Positions 55,079-63,239 of a DNA stretch of 64,000 nt are shown here, one piece after another (the stretch's first letter is position 1; each line of letters starts with the position of its first letter). Position numbers and translations under genes: made by a program. Origin of the DNA: Chitinophagaceae bacterium (GTDB lineage: Bacteria > Bacteroidota > Bacteroidia > Chitinophagales > Chitinophagaceae); assembly GCA_016713085.1 (NCBI GenBank), contig JADJPV010000001.1, forward strand, positions 2,315,001 to 2,379,000. The letters run 5' to 3'. Below the pieces are notes generated by a model that worked only from the letters and a program-made list of their open reading frames with translations, was not told the origin of the DNA and made no database searches.

Positions 55079-55191
55079 AACTACGGGTGCAATTTAGGAA
55101 AAGTAATGAGAGTATTTTTGGGTCCTCTGTGAATTGATTAAAATAATTAGTAATAGGTCTGAGAAATTCACTACAAAAAGCCCTATTCTCG

Positions 55192-55653
55192 ATGGTCCCA
55201 ATGTTCTACTGTAGTCCCCAAGCCTTTGAGCAAAGGAAAAACTCAGCAATAAAGTTATGACTGACCTCTTTCTCGGGTGTATTACTTAAGTATAATAAGG
55301 GGTTCTTTCTAATTACGGCAAAACACGTCTTCGATGAGTCGAAAACTCATGATCTTTTTATACCGTTAAATGATTCTCTTTTATTGATTGGCGGAAAATG
55401 GAAATACTTCGTGCCAAATCGTAATTATGATAACATAGATATAGCGATTCTAAAAATGTAATAGGAAATTAATTAACGGTTGATCAAAGTATAAGTTCAG
55501 GATAATGAAGAAGTATTGTAAGTGAAATTTAACCCTGATGAGGGCAAAAATGCTTTTATAATTTTTGCATTCCCACCAAGTTCCGGAATCAGAAATGGGA
55601 AATACTTTATCCCACAAAATGTATTTGCAGTCTTTACCAAAAATAAACTTTGA
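55192..55653 (+). pseudogene. Decayed trypsin-like serine protease
   Basis: One frame over this stretch encodes pieces of a trypsin-like peptidase, interrupted by several stop codons: MVPMFYCSPQAFEQRK, then SFSGVLLKYNKGFFLITAKHVFDE with the catalytic-histidine context (TAKHV), then NIDIAILKM with the catalytic-aspartate context, then a downstream piece FIIFAFPPSSGIRNGKYF. The frame stays the same throughout, so the stops are substitutions and not shifts. No serine GDSGG-type motif was found after it. This is seen directly by hand translation; the family call rests on the His and Asp contexts. Confidence 0.5.
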
Positions 55654-55993
55654 ATCAATTAATAAGATTTTCAGTTAAAAAGGAGGATAATATAATTATA
55701 AGTCTTTAATGATCCAGAGCAGTATAGTGATAAGACTGAAAATACTCAGGCCAAAAGCTTATTGCAATATTACTTGCTGCGGTTATAGGTTTTGAAAGAA
55801 AAAGAACAACAACTTAATTACTGAAACAGGCAAAAAGATAGAAGAGGATATTAATCGTGGAATTGTTTGTGCTACGAGATCTAAATTGATATGAAAAACT
55901 TGAAGAATATAAAACAAGGCAAAGAATTCCAATAATAATGAAGGTACTTTCAGATTCAGAAATATTCTTTAGATTTCAATAATAAACAAGTTT
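55654..55993. other. AT-rich noncoding remainder
   Basis: About 340 bases with many stops in all frames, apparently the worn-down end of the protease gene or other dead sequence. Nothing further could be assigned. Confidence 0.4.
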
Positions 55994-57151
55994 CTAAAAC
56001 TCTCCCCCGGCTCCACCACCACCAAAACTTCCACCACCAAATTTTGTTGTTTCTTCAGTTGGCTTGGTTTGCTGACCAAATGTTTCAGCAATGATCAATG
56101 ATTCAATCTGCAGCTTTTCCATTTTATTTTCTTTATTCAGCTCGGCATAGGTAAAACCAAACTTCGGTTGTTTGAGATAGCTGATCAGCCCATAAGAAAG
56201 AATCAACAAAATTGCACCTGCAATGGTCATAAATACTTCATGTGGAATAAGATGATAATAATTCCGAACGGTAAAAACCATCGCAGCAATGAGCAATAAT
56301 CCAACACGCAGAAAGAGTGCGTCTTTTTTTTGAATGCCTCTTGCAATATAAAGTATAGGAATAAGAAAGGTTAATATCCAGAACATCCATCCAAAGGGTA
56401 AAGAACCGTCACTGGTTAAATGAAACATTGCATTGTTCACTTCTCTCACCACATAATAATTTCCGGCGGCATAAAAACTGAGCAGACTTACAATACTGAT
56501 CATGCTAAAACAATGCTCATAATTTTTCAGGCTTACTTTCTTTTCAAGATGCTTAATCAAAAAATAAACAGCAGCAGAAGCAGCCATCAGCACAAATGGG
56601 ATGATGGCTTTTGAAATCCCCAGGTGATCAGTAAAAAGAAAGAACAATATTGCAAGCAAAGAAAGAAATGCAACCGCACTCATAGCCCTGTCAGCAAAAC
56701 GAATGCTGCAATACAATGAAATAAGAAAGGCCAGTACACAATTCGTTAACGCACCAGCATCAAGAATTAAACTGATACTGCCGAATAACATCCCGGCAAA
56801 ATTCCACAACAATGCATCATCCACTCCTGATTTATAATGTTGTTTTGTTTGCACCATAAACTCCAGTGCAGCATAAGTAAGCAGTGCAAAAAACAACATC
56901 AAACCCTTCCATGCGTTTTCAAGCGAACTCATAAACAACAAAGAAAAAAGGCTGAAGGAAAAAGAAAGAATGATGAGGGTTAAAATAAATAAACCAATAC
57001 GGATAAAAATATTCGGCGTATAAAACTGAACAGGGTATTTCTGTTTGATAGCCAGCAATTCCTCTTTGCTGATAAAATTATTTTCAAAAGCAGTGGTTGA
57101 TTGCTCCTGTATCCGTTCATTGTGCAGGGATGTGTTGTTATAGGCAATCAT
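55994..57151 (-). CDS. Polytopic membrane protein, unknown
   Basis: A 385-residue inner membrane protein with about ten to twelve helices. The cytosolic N-terminus has an acidic helix (ISKEELLAIKQKYP). The protein ends GGGSFGGGGAGGEF, a glycine-rich tail like that of TPM-domain/DUF2207-type membrane proteins. The start overlaps the end of the DUF2157 gene by ATGA (57148-57151), so the two are translationally coupled and probably work together. The function is unknown. Confidence 0.7.
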   Translation of the reverse strand: MIAYNNTSLHNERIQEQSTTAFENNFISKEELLAIKQKYPVQFYTPNIFIRIGLFILTLIILSFSFSLFSLLFMSSLENAWKGLMLFFALLTYAALEFMVQTKQHYKSGVDDALLWNFAGMLFGSISLILDAGALTNCVLAFLISLYCSIRFADRAMSAVAFLSLLAILFFLFTDHLGISKAIIPFVLMAASAAVYFLIKHLEKKVSLKNYEHCFSMISIVSLLSFYAAGNYYVVREVNNAMFHLTSDGSLPFGWMFWILTFLIPILYIARGIQKKDALFLRVGLLLIAAMVFTVRNYYHLIPHEVFMTIAGAILLILSYGLISYLKQPKFGFTYAELNKENKMEKLQIESLIIAETFGQQTKPTEETTKFGGGSFGGGGAGGEF

Positions 57152-58128
57152 AGTGCTTTTATTTTTCTGTTACTGCTGATGAGGAATAATACAAGACCAA
57201 TTCCGGACATAATAAAATATAGTAAGCCAAGATAGACCGGCCCCATATCATATCCGCCAATTGAAATCAGGAACCTGATAGCCACATAACTGATGCCGAT
57301 ATAGGTATATAGTGTAGTTACTAATAAAAAGTAAAAAGACTTTGTCTGCATTGATCTCGTATAAGAAAAAAAAGCAAGTCCAGCCAGTAACAGAAACCAG
57401 ACTAAATAGATGCTGTCGAACTGAAACATGGCCGAGAGGCAGGAAATAAACAAAACATGTGTACCGAAGTTGGCATAGGTAAATTCAAAATGATGTTTCC
57501 ATTTTTTCTGTTTTGAAATAAATGCCAGTGCAATCAGTACCGCTCCCAGGAATAAACCTGAATAAATAATGGTGCTGCTGTTGAAATCATTGACACGTAA
57601 TAGCTGAGATGGTGTAACAGTAATACCGATCCATGCAGCTAAGTTGGTAATGGCTAAACTTAACACACCCAAATGATCAAAGAAGTAAGCAGAGAAAAAC
57701 AATACCAGCATAGGGAAGAAAGTAGCCAGCCCGTAACGAGTACCAAACACATTGTATTGAAACTGCAGGTAAGCGATAAAGCTCACAAAGGTTAAACAGC
57801 CCAGCAGCAGTACATAATCAAAATATACATTGGGCGATTCAACTTTGGCAGTTGAAAAAGGCAGTTTCGTCTTTACACAATAATAAAAAGCACCTGCGCA
57901 AACTGCAGCAATGAATGCAAGGATGGCCTGGTGACCGATGGTATCAATATTTTTATAAATTAAAATGCCGAGTCCGCCGCTCAGTAATAATACACCGAGG
58001 TATAACAGTGTTTTAATTTCCCAGTGTATGGAAAATAATTGTTTGGCCTCAGCTTCTTTTATCTTTTCAAAAGAACTGTCTGTAACCAGTCCTTCATTGT
58101 GGAGTTGCTCCAACAGCTGTGTATTCAT
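57148..58128 (-). CDS. DUF2157-domain membrane protein
   Basis: A 326-residue membrane protein. A soluble N-terminal helical domain (LLEQLHNEGLVTDSSFEKIKEAE) precedes about ten hydrophobic helices starting TLLYLGVLLLSGGLGILIY, as in the DUF2157 family. ATG 58128 was chosen; the open frame continues upstream, but that part overlaps the divergent gene. No biochemical role is established for the family. Its partner is the next membrane protein downstream. Confidence 0.72.
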   Translation of the reverse strand: MNTQLLEQLHNEGLVTDSSFEKIKEAEAKQLFSIHWEIKTLLYLGVLLLSGGLGILIYKNIDTIGHQAILAFIAAVCAGAFYYCVKTKLPFSTAKVESPNVYFDYVLLLGCLTFVSFIAYLQFQYNVFGTRYGLATFFPMLVLFFSAYFFDHLGVLSLAITNLAAWIGITVTPSQLLRVNDFNSSTIIYSGLFLGAVLIALAFISKQKKWKHHFEFTYANFGTHVLFISCLSAMFQFDSIYLVWFLLLAGLAFFSYTRSMQTKSFYFLLVTTLYTYIGISYVAIRFLISIGGYDMGPVYLGLLYFIMSGIGLVLFLISSNRKIKAL

Positions 58129-58270
58129 CTTACAGTAATGATAAGATTTTTTACAGAAATAACTAAAAGCCCATAGGATTTGAATTCCGTTCGCTGTCAA
58201 AACAAATGACAGGATTGTTTCCGGCAGCATCGGAAGCAGAAAAGAATCTTTACAATTAAATTTAACCACT

Positions 58271-58738
58271 ATGAAAAAAATGTTTTTCATACTTGCATCA
58301 GCATTACTGATTGCAGGCGCAGGAGTTGCTCAGGATCAGATTCAGCAAAAAGACAAACTTCAGAAACGTGATCGTATTCACCAGGAAGATCATCTGATGC
58401 TGAAGGATGGTAAACTGTACCAGGTTAAGCAGGGAGTACAATCCCAGGTACAGGCACAGGTTACCTTACAAAATGGTACCGTTTGTAACCCGGATGGAAC
58501 TTACCAGTTAAAAGACCGCAACCAATTACGTTTACGTGATGGTGAGTGCCTTGATATGGAAGGAAACAGGTATATGAATCAGAACAGATTCAATAACCGC
58601 AAAACCATGAGCCAGGGCCAGATACAACGGTCACAGAACAGAACCATGAACCGCACCCGCCCTTCAACACAGGGAACAGGTAACAGAAAGGGGGAGTCAA
58701 CTGATCACTTCAGTCATCAATTCCGGCCTAAAAATTAA
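58271..58738 (+). CDS. Secreted DUF6799-like protein
   Basis: A 155-residue periplasmic or secreted protein with signal peptide MKKMFFILASALLIAGAGVAQ. The mature part is rich in glutamine, lysine and arginine and holds DHLMLKDGKLYQVKQG and NQLRLRDGECLDMEGN, two halves of a DUF6799-like repeat. The C-terminal 45 residues are a low-complexity basic tail (NQNRFNNRKTMSQGQ). The role is unknown. Confidence 0.7.
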   Translation: MKKMFFILASALLIAGAGVAQDQIQQKDKLQKRDRIHQEDHLMLKDGKLYQVKQGVQSQVQAQVTLQNGTVCNPDGTYQLKDRNQLRLRDGECLDMEGNRYMNQNRFNNRKTMSQGQIQRSQNRTMNRTRPSTQGTGNRKGESTDHFSHQFRPKN

Positions 58739-58809
58739 CGGAGTTGCAATTCGGCAGGCGTTTTTTCTGAAGGATTGTAACTCCTTTTTCAGTTCATTAA
58801 AATGCTTTT

Positions 58810-59705
58810 ATGAACACTCTCTTTCAAAAGCTGCTATCCTTTTCTTTATAAGTTTTTCAATGATTGAAAAGCTGCCGGCACAATCCTCTTCGGCTGATAC
58901 TGCAAAACGGAAACAGAAAGCCAGCAGTTCTTATGCAGAAGCAGGACTCAGTTATATCAGCAATATTGTGTTTGCGGGGAGAAAGGATTCAGTTGCTGTT
59001 CCTTACCTCAGCCCGGTAATCGGCTATTCGCACAAATCAGGAGTATTTGCAAAAGGGTCATTTTCCTATCTCACATCTGCCAAAGAAAGCAGAGTTGATC
59101 TGTACACACTTACTGCAGGTTATGTGTACAGCAAAAACAATTTCATTGCAGGAGTTGATGCAACAAAATATTTTTTCAACAGCAGCAGTACGAATGTACA
59201 ATCAGAAATGAGTGGCTATGCTGCTCTTTTTTCCGGTTACAGCTTTAAAGATATTCTTACTGTGTATGTTGATGGAATGATCAGCTTCAGCTCAAAACCG
59301 GATTTTATTCTTGGCACAGAATTGAATCATACATTTTATGCTGTCCATGATCAGTTAAAAATTACACCAACCGTGTATGTAAACTTTGGAACGCAGAATT
59401 ATTACAATGAATATTACAGTTATAAACGTTCAGGTGGAGGAGGTTATGGAAATGGCGGAGGAGGAAGCACACAAACCACAACAGTTACTGCAGCTGAATC
59501 AACAAAGTTTCAGCTACTGGATTATGAATTCAGTTTACCGGTAAGTTATACGTACAAAAAGCTGACAGTTTTCTGTACGCCCGTTTTTGCAGTACCCGTT
59601 AATCCATCTTTAATTACAATAGATGGAGTAACAACAAGGGAGGTGTTAAGTAATTCTTTTTTCTGGTCGGCTGGGATTGCCTATCGATTTGCTGAAAAAA
59701 AATAG
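58810..59705 (+). CDS. Outer membrane beta-barrel-like protein (start in another frame)
   Basis: The open frame from 58860 lacks a signal peptide. An ATG at 58810 begins a hydrophobic stretch, MNTLFQKLLSF, in another frame. One more T in the run TTTT (58840-58843) would join it to FISFSMIEKLPAQ and give a normal signal peptide ending LPAQ. The mature part alternates aromatic and polar residues in beta strands (YLSPVIGYSHKSGVFAKGSFSYL, LYTLTAGYVYSKNNFIAGVD). It has one glycine-rich loop (GGGGYGNGGGG) and ends FFWSAGIAYRFAEKK, a barrel-type end. Ligand and role are unknown. Confidence 0.68.
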
Positions 59706-60023
59706 CTTTATAGAAGTAGGGGCAATTTTTTTTAATTAATCAACCAGCTCATTAGTGCCGGATTTCCGGCGTATGGGCAGTATTAGTTAAGTGAATAAAA
59801 CTAATACAATAACAGAGTGTAGCACTTTAGAAAAGTGCCGGGCGACATTTGCACCCTTAACTGATGAAAGGACAGAATGAATAAGGCGACCTGACAACAG
59901 CAGGCAAGGAAGTGTGGATAAATGGTTTTGCTGACCAGAATGAATTAGATGAAGATCTGTTCTTTTGAAGCCATACAAGAATCTATGTGATAAAAATCAC
60001 TTTTAGGAAGAGGTAAATCAGGT
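59706..60023. other. Intergenic region with small hairpins
   Basis: No gene is seen. Hairpins include GCCGGA-TT-TCCGGC (59757-59770) and GCACTTT-AGA-AAAGTGC (about 59821-59837). The region separates the housekeeping side from the TetR/efflux cassette. Confidence 0.4.
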
Positions 60024-60031
60024 TATATTTG
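60024..60031 (+). promoter_or_regulatory. -7 box of the TetR cassette
   Basis: TATATTTG lies immediately before the operator palindrome and 36 bases before the first ATG. Confidence 0.6.
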
Positions 60032-60033
60032 TG

Positions 60034-60047
60034 AGTGAACATTCACT
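60034..60047. promoter_or_regulatory. TetR operator, copy 1
   Basis: AGTGAACATTCACT is a perfect palindrome at the expected transcription start. A near-identical site lies at 61909-61922. Its position suits repression by the TetR protein encoded just downstream. Confidence 0.6.
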
Positions 60048-60067
60048 TACTTTTAAAAAGAAACATC

Positions 60068-60482
60068 ATGGCCGGAAAAAACAACATTGCAATTGGCTTC
60101 TTTACAATGGGGGCTTTTATGGTTTCGGTTTTCTCTTAATTTATTTAGGGATTTTGCACCTGGTAAAGCAGAGTGGGTTAACTCTTATAGCATCGGAAAG
60201 CACTTTGAAAGCAGACTGGCTCATGTGCATGGCAACTTGTTTGCCTTTCTGAATATTCTTATCGGTTATTTATTACTTCATTTCAAAGATAAACTCAACA
60301 GTGTAAAAGCCATTTCGTGGCTTGCATTAACAGGACTTTTAATGCCCATCGGCATTTTAGCAGAAGTATATTTAGGATTACCTCCTGTCTTAGTATTAAT
60401 TGGTGCAATTGCTATGTCAACTTCTGTTATATGGCTTGGTATTTCTTTTTATACAATGAAAATTACAAATAATGGAAATTAA
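60068..60482 (+). CDS. Small membrane protein (frame broken by one base)
   Basis: The product starts MAGKNNIAIGFFTMGAFMVSV from ATG 60068, then stops. A second frame continues LNLFRDFAPGKAEWVNSYSIGKHFESRLAHVHGNLFAFLNILIGYLL. One T fewer in the run TTTT (60129-60132) joins them into about 137 residues with four membrane helices and a conserved-looking AHVHGN loop. It overlaps the TetR gene by 11 bases and is the first gene under the operator. No family could be named. Confidence 0.65.
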
Positions 60483-61053
60483 AGAACGACAATTAGAAAT
60501 TATTGAGGCGGCTGGAGAAATTCTTACAGAAGCCGGGATTGCAGGGCTTACTACAAAAAACCTTGCAGCCAAGATGGGTTTTGGAGAGAGTGCCCTTTAT
60601 CGGCATTTTAAAGGAAAAGAAGAAATCATCGTTACTATGCTTCAATACCTTGCTGCAGATATGGATAAACGGCTTACTGCCTGTACAGTAAAACTAGATA
60701 ACCCTGTGGAAAAGCTGAAAGCTGTATTTAGCAACCAGTTTGATTTTTTTCAAAAACATCCACATTTCCTGGTTGCTGTATTTTCAGAAGGCCTGCTGGA
60801 AGAAAGCAAAAAAATCAATGTAGCTATTATGGAAATCATGGCGACAAAAAGAAAACATCTGTTACCAATTATTAAGCAGGGGCAATTAGAAGGAATTATT
60901 GAAACATCAGCTACGGCAGAAGATATATTGCATATCATCATGGGAAGCTTCAGGCTGCACATGCTGCAATGGCGAATGACAGATTTCTCCTTCGATGTAA
61001 AGAAAAAAGGGAATAAACTGATGGATAGTATTTTGACTTTAATAAAAATATAA
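60472..61053 (+). CDS. TetR-family transcriptional regulator
   Basis: A 193-residue repressor. The N-terminal helix-turn-helix is GIAGLTTKNLAAKMGFGESALYRHFKGKEEIIVTML, typical of TetR. The C-terminal ligand/dimer domain is helical (FFQKHPHFLVAVFSEGLLEE). It lies inside the cassette it probably controls. Two palindromes, AGTGAACATTCACT and AGTGAGTATTCACT, upstream of this gene group and of the efflux genes, are its likely sites. Confidence 0.9.
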   Translation: MEIKERQLEIIEAAGEILTEAGIAGLTTKNLAAKMGFGESALYRHFKGKEEIIVTMLQYLAADMDKRLTACTVKLDNPVEKLKAVFSNQFDFFQKHPHFLVAVFSEGLLEESKKINVAIMEIMATKRKHLLPIIKQGQLEGIIETSATAEDILHIIMGSFRLHMLQWRMTDFSFDVKKKGNKLMDSILTLIKI

Positions 61054-61058
61054 ACTAT

Positions 61059-61181
61059 ATGAAACATTCAATCCTGAAAATAATAGCCATTGTCCGGGGT
61101 GTCGTATTTTTTATTATCAAACAAGCAATTATCAAAACATGCAAAGATTTAGATTTTTATTACCTGTTGCTTTTCTTGTAG
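61059..61181 (+). CDS. Possible small membrane peptide
   Basis: An ATG at 61059 opens about 40 codons (MKHSILKIIAIVRGVVFFI), with a hydrophobic start, running into the next gene in a different frame. It may be a true small membrane peptide or the start of a broken gene. Confidence is low. Confidence 0.25.
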   Translation: MKHSILKIIAIVRGVVFFIIKQAIIKTCKDLDFYYLLLFL

Positions 61182-61612
61182 TTATTGCCTGTAATAATCA
61201 GGAAAGTAAGAAAGAAGAAAGTCATGACACCCATCAAAAGTCAGAAATGAAGGATGCGCAAATGGACAACAAAGAGAAACATGAAGAAACTGCGGGCATA
61301 ATTCAGTTAGATAGTGGAAAAAAATGGAAGGCTAATCCTGAAACCATAACAGGCATCAACAATATGTCAACGCTTGTGCAGAATGGCATTGCTGGTAAGA
61401 TTGAAGCACCAAAAATTCATAATTCGCTGCAGGCAGAATTTAAAACAATTTTCGATAAGTGTACTATGAAAGGCGAATCGCATAACCAATTGCATAATTT
61501 TTTACTTCCATTAAAAGGACTGCTGGATAAATTGAAAACAGTCGGTTCGGACAGTAATACCCTGGAAGAAATTCGGAAATATCTCTTAACCTTTAAATAC
61601 TATTTTGAATGA
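61139..61612 (+). CDS. Lipoprotein, unknown
   Basis: A 157-residue lipoprotein: the signal ends VVIAC with the cysteine at residue 18. A charged, histidine/lysine/glutamate-rich linker (KKEESHDTHQKSEMKDAQMDNKEKHEE) is followed by a helical domain with KWKANPETITGINNM and a late HNQLHNFLLPLKGLLDKL. The histidine-rich linker might bind metal. It ends with ATGA overlap with the next cupin gene. Confidence 0.72.
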   Translation: MQRFRFLLPVAFLVVIACNNQESKKEESHDTHQKSEMKDAQMDNKEKHEETAGIIQLDSGKKWKANPETITGINNMSTLVQNGIAGKIEAPKIHNSLQAEFKTIFDKCTMKGESHNQLHNFLLPLKGLLDKLKTVGSDSNTLEEIRKYLLTFKYYFE

Positions 61613-61893
61613 ACCTGAAAGATTTATTTACAGAAGACAAACCACTTCAAACAAAAAAAATATTTACTACAGCTGAAGCGGTAATATCAATAGAGATAAA
61701 AGCTGGTGGTATGTTAAAGGAACATCTAACGACTGTGCCTGCATTTTTGGTCTGTGTTATCGGTGAGGTTGTTTTTGAGAATGAAAAAGGCGTAAAAGAA
61801 ATTTTATTGCCCGGCGACTATGTAAATATTGAGCCAGACATAAAACATTGGGTAACTGCTGAAAAAGACAGTAACCTCTTACTGTCAAAATAA
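61609..61893 (+). CDS. Small cupin-domain protein
   Basis: A 94-residue cupin: KAGGMLKEHLTTVPAFLVCVIGEVVFENEKG and LLPGDYVNIEPDIKHWVTA. The first metal motif has only one histidine, so the metal site may be incomplete. It is coupled to the lipoprotein gene by a four-base overlap. Ligand unknown. Confidence 0.7.
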   Translation: MNLKDLFTEDKPLQTKKIFTTAEAVISIEIKAGGMLKEHLTTVPAFLVCVIGEVVFENEKGVKEILLPGDYVNIEPDIKHWVTAEKDSNLLLSK

Positions 61894-61908
61894 TTTTCCT
61901 ATTTAGGT

Positions 61909-61922
61909 AGTGAGTATTCACT
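61909..61922. promoter_or_regulatory. TetR operator, copy 2
   Basis: AGTGAGTATTCACT matches copy 1 at 12 of 14 bases and lies just before the efflux genes. A TATTTAGG sequence next to it may be a -7 box. Confidence 0.55.
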
Positions 61923-61936
61923 TCAATATATATAGT

Positions 61937-63239
61937 ATGAAACAATGCTTTTTTCTTTTATTAGCAGCACTGCTTTCTTTTATCAGGTTACAGCCAGCAG
62001 TTGGGCCTGCAGCAATGTATTGATTCAGCTGTTCAGCATAATTATTCTGTTCGTATATCCGGGTATGATGTAAAACAGGCTGATGAAAAATTGCTCGAGG
62101 CAAAAGCAAACCTGTTGCCGAAAATAAACGCAGTGGTTGATTACAGGTATTATACCAATCTGCCTTACCAGTTATTACCGGCAGCCGTATTTGGTGGGCC
62201 CGCTGGCAGTTATAAAGAAGCTCAGTTTGGTGTTCCACATAATATTAATGCTAGTGTACAGCTTACTTATCCGCTTTATAACCCGGTATTGCAGGCAGGC
62301 ATTAAAACAATACAAACAGGTGCAGAAGTAGCTGAGTTGCAGCAAGTGAAATCCCAGGAAGATATTGCACTGGAAGTTTCCAATGTATATTACAATGCCC
62401 AGGTATTGATTCACCAGCTTTCTTTTATTGACAGTAATATAGTTAACAGCAGAAAGTTACTGGCTGTTATTAAATTATTGCATCAGCAGAAAATGGCAAA
62501 GGGAACGGATGTGGAGAAAGTTAATTTACAATTGCTGCAACTCCTTACTCAAAAGGAAACAGCAGAAAGTCAATACAACCAGGTGTTAAATATTTTGAAG
62601 TTTCTTATTGGTCTGTCTCCAGATTCAAAAAGAAGTATCGAAGCAAATCCCGGAGCCAGTCAATACACAGTATTCACCGATAATCCTGTTACGGAAATTA
62701 AATTGGCAGAAAAACAAATTAGTTTTTTGCAAACAGAGAAAAAAATCATACAAAAATCAAAGCTGCCGGTATTTAACCTTAACGCTTTTTATGGCACAGC
62801 CGGTTTTGCCAATACAGGCTCCAATGGTTTTTTAAAATTTTATCCGTTAGGATATGCAGGATTGCAGGTCGTTATGCCATTATACACAGGTAATGTAACC
62901 AAACGAAAACTAAAAGGGAAAGAACTGGAAATAGAAAAAGCAAGCGTTAAGCTCAGTATGCTGCTGGAAAAATATAATGTGGACAGGATAAATAATTTGT
63001 CTCAACTGGATATTGCTCAAAAAAATCTTCATCTAATCAATCAGCAGATACAATTTGCACAAACGATTTATTCAAAAACAGTGCTTCAGCAAAAAGAAGG
63101 TATCGCCACTCTTACGGATGTACTGCTGGCAGATAATGCAATAAAGGAAGCACAGCAAAATCATATAACTGCTCTGGTGGCATTACGCCGGGCCGAACTC
63201 GAATATAAAAAACTCACCGGAAACATTTTAAGAAAATGA
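61937..63239 (+). CDS. TolC-family outer membrane efflux protein (start in another frame)
   Basis: A TolC-like protein of about 433 residues. The main frame has QLGLQQCIDSAVQHNYSVRISGYDVKQADEKLLEAKANLLPKINAVVDYRYY, coiled-coil hairpins and a final ELEYKKLTGNIL, typical of RND-partner channels. ATG 61937 begins a signal peptide MKQCFFLLLAALL in another frame; one T fewer in the run at 61974-61976 gives a continuous LLLLSGYSQQLGL. It forms the outer-membrane exit duct and is followed at once by the adaptor gene. Confidence 0.85.
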
